Made by a program: the position numbers and the translations under genes
Origin: Lactuca virosa
Taxonomy: Eukaryota > Streptophyta > Magnoliopsida > Asterales > Asteraceae
Direction: 5' to 3'
NCBI GenBank assembly: GCA_928212115.1
Contig: CAKMRJ010000001.1
Location: 181,664,082 to 181,728,081 of the forward strand
Length of the DNA: 64,000 nt
Part shown: piece after piece, positions 57,947-64,000 of the stretch
Layout: every line of letters starts with the position of its first letter
How positions within the stretch are numbered: the first letter of the stretch is position 1
The notes under the pieces: generated by a model
Database searches by the model: none
What the model was told of the DNA's origin: nothing
What the model saw: the letters and a program-made list of their open reading frames with translations, nothing else

Positions 57947-60900
57947 CTAAGGAAAGAGATGTGGATATTTCTGTTTCATCTGATCTTCTCGCTCCCATGT
58001 GAATTCAGGTCCTCGTTTTGCATTCCAATGAACCTTCACTATCGGGATACGACTTTGTTTAGTTCTCTTCACTTCCCTCTCTAGGATTTCTACAGGTTCT
58101 TCCACGAAATTGAGGCTCTGGTTTATCTCGATTTCATCGAGTGGGATAACAAGAGTCTCGTCAGACAAACACTTCTTGAGATTTGAGACATGAAAAACGG
58201 GATGAATGTTATCGAGTTCACGCGGTAGATTGAGTTTGTAAGCAACCAGACCAATTCTAGCAATGATTTGGAATTGTCCAATGTACCTTGGATTCAGTTT
58301 GCCATGTTTACCAAAGCGTAACATTCCTTTCCAGGGTGAGACCTTCAAAAGAACACGGTCACCAACCTGGAATTCCAAAGGTTTTTGTCGTTTATCCGCA
58401 TAACTCTTCTGTCTATCTCGAGAAGCTTTCAAACCGTTCCCGGATTTGGACAATCTTTTTTGTGGTTTCACGAATGATCTCAGGACCGGTTAGGGTACTA
58501 TCACGTATTTGGTTCTTTGCTAGTTGCGTATCGCCCACTTCAGCCCAGCACAGAGGGGATCTGCACTTACGACCATGGAGAGCTTCAAGGGGTGCAACTT
58601 TGATGCTGGTGTGATAGCTATTTTTGTAGAAGAATTCAACTAGTGGTAAATAGGTATCCCAAGCTTTACCAAAATCTATCACACAAGACCTTAACATGTC
58701 TTCTAGCGTTTGAATTGTTCTCTTGCTTTGCCCATCAGTCTGAGGATGGTACGATGTACTCATGTCAAGATTGGTTCCCAGCGACTTTTGCAATGATTGC
58801 CAAAACCAGGAGGTAAATCTACTATCTCGGTCAGAGATAATAGATATTGGCACACCATGCAACCATACTATTTCTTTTATGTACGTCCTTGTTATCTTTT
58901 CCATTTTATCTGTTTCTTTTTATTGGCAGGAAGTGGGCGGATTTGGTTAATCTATCAACAATAACCCAAATGGTATTATGACCACCCGTTGTTCTGGGTA
59001 ACTTGGTTATGAAATACATTGTAATTCGCTCCCACTTCCACTCAGGTATATTTGGCTGTTGAAGTAAACCTGAGGGCTTTTGATTTTCTACTTTAACATT
59101 GGCGCAAGTTAAACACTTTCCCACAAAAGTAGCTATTTCGGATTTAATGTTTGGCCACCAATAGATTTTCTTTAGGTCCAGATACATATTTTCTTAACCC
59201 GGGTGAATAAAGTATCAAGTTTTATGAGCTTCTTTCATCACGACATCTCTGTAGCCACCGAACTTCGGTGTCCAGATTTGATTCATGAAATAACGAAATC
59301 CATCACCCTTGATTTCCAATTTCTTTTCCATTCCTCTCAAGGCTTCACCTGTCATGTTATCAGGTTTCAAAGCTTCCAACTGAGCCTCCTTGATTTGTAC
59401 GGATAAGTGGGAATGGATAGTTATAGTTAGAGACTTTACTGGGCGGCCCGAGTACTCTTTCTGACTCAGGGCATCTGCTACCACGTTGGCCTTGCCAGGG
59501 TGATAACAAATCTCACATTCGTAATCATTTAGTAGTTTTACCCATCGTCTTTGTCTCATGTTGAGTTCTTTCTGATCAAAGATATGCTGAAGGCTTTTAT
59601 GATCAGTAAAGACTGCACTTTGTACCGTATAGATAATGTCTCCAGATCTTTAAGGCAAAAACCACTGCTCCCAGTTCGAGATCGTGCATGGTATAATTGA
59701 CTTCGTGGTTCTTAAGCTGTCTTGAGGTATAGGATATAACCTTTCCTCATTGCATAAGAATACAACCTAGCCCTTGATTAGACGCGTCATAGTAGACTAC
59801 AAAATCTCCCGTCCCTTCTGGAAGGGATAAGATCGGAGCACTGCAGAGAGCTTGTTTCAAGGTCTGGAAAGTATTTTCTTGTTTTTCTTCCCATTCGAAT
59901 GATACACCTTTTTGAGTCAAGGTGGTGAGTGGCTTTGCAATCTTCGAGAAGTTCTGAATGAATCTCCTGTAGTAGCCAGCGAGACCTAAAAGTAGACGAA
60001 TTTTGGTTGGGGTTCGTGGGGTCGTCCAATTTTCGATAGCTTTGATCATGGAGGGTTCAACATGTATCCCATCCTTGCTGACTACATGACCTACGAACTC
60101 CACCTTTCGAATCCAGAATTCACATTTAGAGAACTTCGCATATAATTTCTCTGCCCTCAAAGTCTCCAATACTGTCGCAAGTGTTGGCGGTGTTCTTCCT
60201 TACTTTGCGAATACACTATTATTTCGTCAATGAAAACTATGACGAATTTGTCCAACTAAGGTCGACACACTCGATTCATAAGGTCGATGAATACCGCAGG
60301 TGCATTCGTTATACGAAAGGGCATTACTACAAATTCGTAGTGACCGTAGCGAGTTCTGAAAGCAGTCTTCGGAATCTCTGACTCTTGGACTCGCAATTTG
60401 TGGTATCCTGATCTCAGGTCAATCTTGGATAAGAAATTAGCTCCTTGGAGTTTATCAAAGAGGTCATCTATCTGTGCTAAAGGGTATCGATCTTTAATTG
60501 TAAGTTTGTTTAATTCCCGATAGTCTATGAACATACGAAGTGATCCATCCTTCTTTTTCACGAATAAGACCGGCGCTCCCCAGGGTGAGAAGCTTGGTCT
60601 AATGAAGCATTTGCTGAGTAGTTCATTCAACTGGCTGGACAGTTCTTGCATTTCTGAAGGTGCAAGATGATACGGGGCTTTAGCTACGGGGGTAGCTCCA
60701 AGAATTAAGTCGATTCGAAACTCGACTTGGCGTTCAGGAGGAACTCCTGAGATGTCTTCAGGGAACACAATAGGGAAATCACAAACTTCAGGGATATCCT
60801 TGATGCTTTTTAATTCTTGTGTCTTATCAACAACGTGAGCTAAGAAGGCGCAATAATCTTTACGAAGACACTTATGAGCTTTGACGCAAGAAATGATTTG

Positions 60901-61395
60901 AAGATTCACACTAGATTTGTCGCCATAAATAACGAGAGAATCGTTACTTGGTAGATTAAGACGGATGGCTTTCTCGAAACTAAGGATATCAGCACTGTGA
61001 AGACTTAACGAATCCATGCCGATTATGATGTCAAAACTTTTAATTGAGACCGGCATAAGGTTGATTTGGAAGGAATATTTATTTAGGGTAAGTGTGCATC
61101 CTATGTATATGTCATTGGTTTTCTCAGTTTTCCCGCTGGCCATCTCAACGGTAAATGTATCTTCTAGTGCTTTGGGATTTTGTTTTAGAAAGTGTTTGAA
61201 CTTATGTCTTACGAAATTTTTCTCTACACCGGTATTAAAAAGGATGCATGCATAAGAATCGTTGAGAAGGAACGTACCGGTCACCACATTAGGATCCGCT
61301 ACTGCTTCTTCATAGCGAACCGCCACGATTTTTCCAATACTACCAGTGCTCTTCAACTTAGGATAATTTTCTTGAAATATCCTGTTACCCCACAT
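57947..61395 (-). pseudogene. Gypsy pol copy C with protease
   Basis: The copy continuous with gag. The 61395-60256 frame contains the aspartic protease, whose active-site triplet reads NTG and not DTG/DSG (Asn codon at 61234-61236), then RT as in copies A and B. Copy-specific single-base indels lie at about 58431 (extra A), 58921 (extra T) and 60172 (lost C); these split integrase and the RT tail. The shared stops and catalytic changes are all present. The substitutions near 59728, 59799, 59981, 60812 and 60877 are unique to this copy. Confidence 0.9.
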
Positions 61396-61400
61396 TTATA

Positions 61401-62520
61401 TCATGCTTTGCCCGCTCCTACAGCAGGGACTTGATAAATAGGCTGCGTTGGTGCCCTACAAAAACGGGCAGTATGCCCCTTTCTGTTACAATTCTTGCAG
61501 TGCATTTCTCTGCAAGCTCTAGTATGGTGAAAGTTGCATTTATTGCACATTGGTACAGATCCATCATATCTACTTGGGGTTGCTGGAGTGGTAGACGAAG
61601 TGATAGGAATAGGAGTTGGAACCACAGCAGGAACAATAGCAGCGTGTGCTGCCACTGTTTGTTGCTTTTTCGAAGGCTCTTGAGACGATTGCCCTTTTTC
61701 GCTTGTTCAAGAATTTATTCTTATTACCGCTCCCTTCCTTGGGTTTCTCTGGAATAGGTACCATATAGCCATGATGAACACCATGGTCTACCAGTGTTTG
61801 TGTCAAATGCTTGGCACTGTCAAAGGTGAGAGATTTAGAAGCTATTACATTCCCTTGTATCTGAGGAGAGAGTCCCCAAATATACCGCTCAACTTTCTTG
61901 CTCTCGGTAGGAACCATCCCTGGACACAGAATAACCAGATCACTGAACCTGGCAGTATATGCAATTATATCGGAGTCTTTAATCGTCAGACTCCAAAGTT
62001 CTTCCTCTAGCTTTTGAATTTCGTCGCGGGGACAATATTCTGCTAGCATCAGGGTTTTTAGATCATCCCAGCTCATATCATTGGCGACTGGAAGGGATAA
62101 GGATTTGATATAGCCATTCCACCAGGAAAGGGCTCTGTCCAAGAAGGTACATGCTCCAAACTTGACTTTGCTTGCTTCAGGGCATGCAAAAATTTCAAAC
62201 ACTGATTCTATTTTCTCGAACCAGCGTGTCAGAGAAATGACACCTCCAGTGCCATCAAAAGTTATGGGCTTTTCATTAGTAAAGTCTTTATAGGAACACT
62301 CACGAGGGTGTTTCAGACCTTCGCCATGACCGGAAGTTTGAGTACCACTGCCTGCTCCACCATTACCCCTGGACTTGATTAGTGCTATGGCAGCAGCCAC
62401 AGCAGCAGCCACTGCTGCTTGAAAGATAGATGCATCAAATTGTGGAGGAGGTGGGGGTGGTGGATTTGGTGGATTTGGTGGATTGTTGTTGTTCTTTTGG
62501 TTAGACTTCCTACGAGGCAT
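61401..62520 (-). pseudogene. Gypsy gag (capsid and nucleocapsid)
   Basis: Structural protein that forms the virus-like particle. It starts at 62520 with MPRRKSNQKNNNN, then a Pro run, an Ala-rich helix FQAAVAAAVAAAIALI and the capsid (retrotrans_gag) domain: WFEKIESVFEIFACPEASKV near 62220, LDRALSWWNGYIK near 62130 and RFSDLVILCPGM near 61925. A frameshift near 61710 separates it from the nucleocapsid, open at 61655-61401, with a CCHC knuckle reading CKNCNRKGHTARFC near 61500. A second knuckle expected near 61390 is degraded (KCGVTGYFKK). About 370 codons in all, a usual gag length. Confidence 0.85.
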
Positions 62521-62940
62521 CTTTCTCTATAATGATTTGAGAAAAACAATGATAAGTACTCTATAATGATCATGAGTCAGGTAATATATGAACATGAAAA
62601 TTTTCAATTCAAAATGTATTATTTCCTGACCTGTTATAGTGTTCTACCAAGCGAAAAGTCTACTAATATAAGTAAACATTTGCCAATTTTGTTTATAGCA
62701 ACACTTGTAATGAATTTGTGTAGTTGAACATAAGGAGTCTGTTTTAAGTCTGTTAACCCAAATTTATGTAGTAAGATGTTTATGAAAATTGTAATAACTC
62801 CTAATGAAGTAAAATGCTAATCATTTTTATTGATATATTGTATTATACATGAAGTTGGGAAAATTTTGACCTAGACATAGGTCTATGTTACATCAACAAA
62901 AAGGGAATTTAAACAGCATTACTACCTACTAGTAGTGTAT
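62521..62940 (-). other. Spacer between leader ORF and gag (right body)
   Basis: Non-coding AT-rich segment matching 47174-47640. No clear splice or slippage signal was picked out. Confidence 0.6.
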
Positions 62941-63630
62941 TCACTTAATCATAGGGTTTACATATAGTAAAAAGTAATATATATATCTTTCGACATTATT
63001 AAAGTAAAAGTAGTGTAAACACTTCTTGCGACGAGTACGACTCCTAGTACTGGGCTCTGTCACTTGGGTTTCTGATTCCCTTAAACACCTCTCCATTGTA
63101 GTCTGACGCTCTTGGAGTGCTCTCATTTCAATTGGAGCAGAAATCATTTCTACATGGAGCATATCTGTGTGATGTCTGGTTTCGTCGTAATCTCCATCTA
63201 GACGTTGAATTTTTGCGGCGTTTTGTTGGGAGACAGTTGTGACTTCTAGAATCCGGTTGATCGATATACGAGATTGATCAACCTGTCGAGAAATACAACG
63301 CAATATAACAGGTAGAGCCCTGTCAGCCAATCCTCTATTATTGATGTCATAAATGTCTCTGTTCATACAAAACGGAGGACGTTGTCCTTGTTGGTGACTC
63401 CACCTGTGTAGTTATTCATCTCGTGATGGGGTTGGACCATGATAATGTTGTCTGGCTACTGGGCGTTGTACTCCTTGTGGTGGATTAATTACCTCTGGTT
63501 CTGAGTCTGTGCCATCTGAATTTTCTTCTCCGCTATCTTCCTCGTAATCCTCTTCAGGATCATCTTCTATCCAACCATGATTCCCTTGGTTAGGGAAGTA
63601 GCGATCCCCAGGCCGAGGATATCCTGCCAT
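62941..63630 (-). CDS. Leader ORF upstream of gag, with in-frame TAA
   Basis: The frame begins at 63630 with MAGYPRPGDRYFPNQGNHGW, an acidic N-terminal part (DDPEEDYEEDSGEEN) and PVARQHYHGPTPSRDE, then TAA at 63412-63414. The same frame continues LHRWSHQQGQRPPF, MNRDIYDINNRGLADRAL and SRISINRILEVTTVSQQNAA, and ends with a likely coiled segment EMRALQERQTTMERCLRESE, followed by basic RTRRKK (63366-62941). The TAA is shared with the left body, so it is either the true end of a 72-residue product, a readthrough site or an ancestral lesion. No family recognised. Confidence 0.55.
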
Positions 63631-64000
63631 AAGGTCTATACGAGGAATTTAAAGATAAGATACATAGAAATGATGTAGTTTTACAAAATACTCCTATAGT
63701 ATTTTTAATCTGTGTTTTGTTTTAAAGTTCTTCTATATAAGTAGAGTTTGGTAAGTTTTAGACTTGTCGCAACACTACCATCACTCCCAAACACATGTTG
63801 GTCATATCTCAAATGAATATAGTTGATCAGGCTATATTGATCCCAGATATGATTACATAATTGTTCAGGTTTAACTGTAGTGTCCAACATCCAAATACTT
63901 TATGTAGTGATATTATTTCTGTATGAGTGAGTGTTACTATACTTCTTATAAAATACTTATATTATAAAAGTATACTGGTAGTCAAAGCACTTCGGCCCCA
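63631..64000 (-). other. Gypsy 5' leader, running off the window
   Basis: Aligns with 48220-48590 at roughly 95% by eye, including GTTGATCAGGCTATATTGATCCC. The window ends before the primer site. Confidence 0.85.

Larger units (their letters stand above)
51251..61127 (-). repeat. Three tandem ~3.29-kb copies of gypsy pol
   Basis: Copies A 51251-54543, B 54544-57838 and C 57839-61127. Each starts inside the first ~50 bp of the LTR, runs through the polypurine tract and most of pol, and ends within the protease region. Both junctions (54537-54543 and 57832-57838) read TCAG-TGCATCC-TATTATTG; TGCATCC is absent at the parental positions but occurs about 30 bp away. Roughly ten differences separate any two copies (about 99.7% identity). 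Confidence 0.95.
51302..64000 (-). mobile_element. Right gypsy body: Tekay-type chromovirus, internally triplicated
   Basis: Minus-strand internal region: 5' leader (from beyond 64000), leader ORF, gag with zinc knuckle, protease, then three tandem pol segments ending in a polypurine tract and the shared LTR. The expected primer site and 5' LTR should lie within about 100 bp beyond the window end, judged by alignment with 48570-48663. The order PR-RT-RH-IN with a chromodomain-like tail marks a Metaviridae chromovirus of Tekay/Del type. Not functional. Confidence 0.85.

Overview
The window is plant nuclear DNA made almost entirely of nested and broken transposable elements; I see no intact host gene. 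Copia and Tekay-type gypsy polyproteins, primer sites matching plant initiator-Met tRNA, a CACTA terminus and AT-rich intergenic sequence all point to a dicot. Several LTR words, for example repeated ACTCGTCGAGT, recall lettuce-like Asteraceae; that last step is inference.

Left part (1-18.6 kb). The 5' leader and 5' LTR of a minus-strand gypsy element (1-3495) abut two further LTR fragments (3496-5272). These cut off the 3' end of a large minus-strand Copia element (Copia-1, 5273-~14072) that has gag, integrase, RT, RNase H and one LTR. Copia-1 sits against a plus-strand gypsy integrase/chromodomain fragment with PPT and 3' LTR (14088-16441). A second, oppositely oriented LTR follows (16442-18643).

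Middle part (18.6-46.9 kb). A CACTA terminus at 18646 opens a segment carrying exons resembling an HD-domain 5'-deoxynucleotidase (HDDC2) and the TOR-complex WD40 protein LST8. Next come a young non-coding LTR element with a perfect target duplication (21954-25160) and an unassigned stretch. A minus-strand Copia 3' half has a long extra ORF downstream of pol (Copia-2, ~27.7-33.2 kb). Two truncated LTRs follow, then the 3' half of a plus-strand Copia (to 40150). Copia-3 pol is split by a non-autonomous LTR element at 41325-46158 (TSD TCAAC).

Right part (46.9-64 kb). Two minus-strand Tekay-type gypsy bodies share one 2.6-kb LTR (48664-51301). The left body is cut inside gag. The right body has a leader ORF, gag and pol, and its pol is present as three tandem ~3.29-kb copies (51251-61127) with identical junctions. 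The copies share stops and changes at protease, RT and integrase catalytic positions, so the lineage was defective before it was triplicated.

Nothing here works as a host pathway. The shared biology is the retroelement cycle (Gag, PR, RT/RNase H, IN, primed by initiator tRNA) and its decay. The most interesting items are the triplicated pol, the family-specific palindrome arrays just upstream of LTR TATA boxes, a conserved hairpin block in the LTR leaders, the leader ORF before gag, the two-gene CACTA capture, and a non-autonomous element whose 3' LTR has become a 125-bp foldback.
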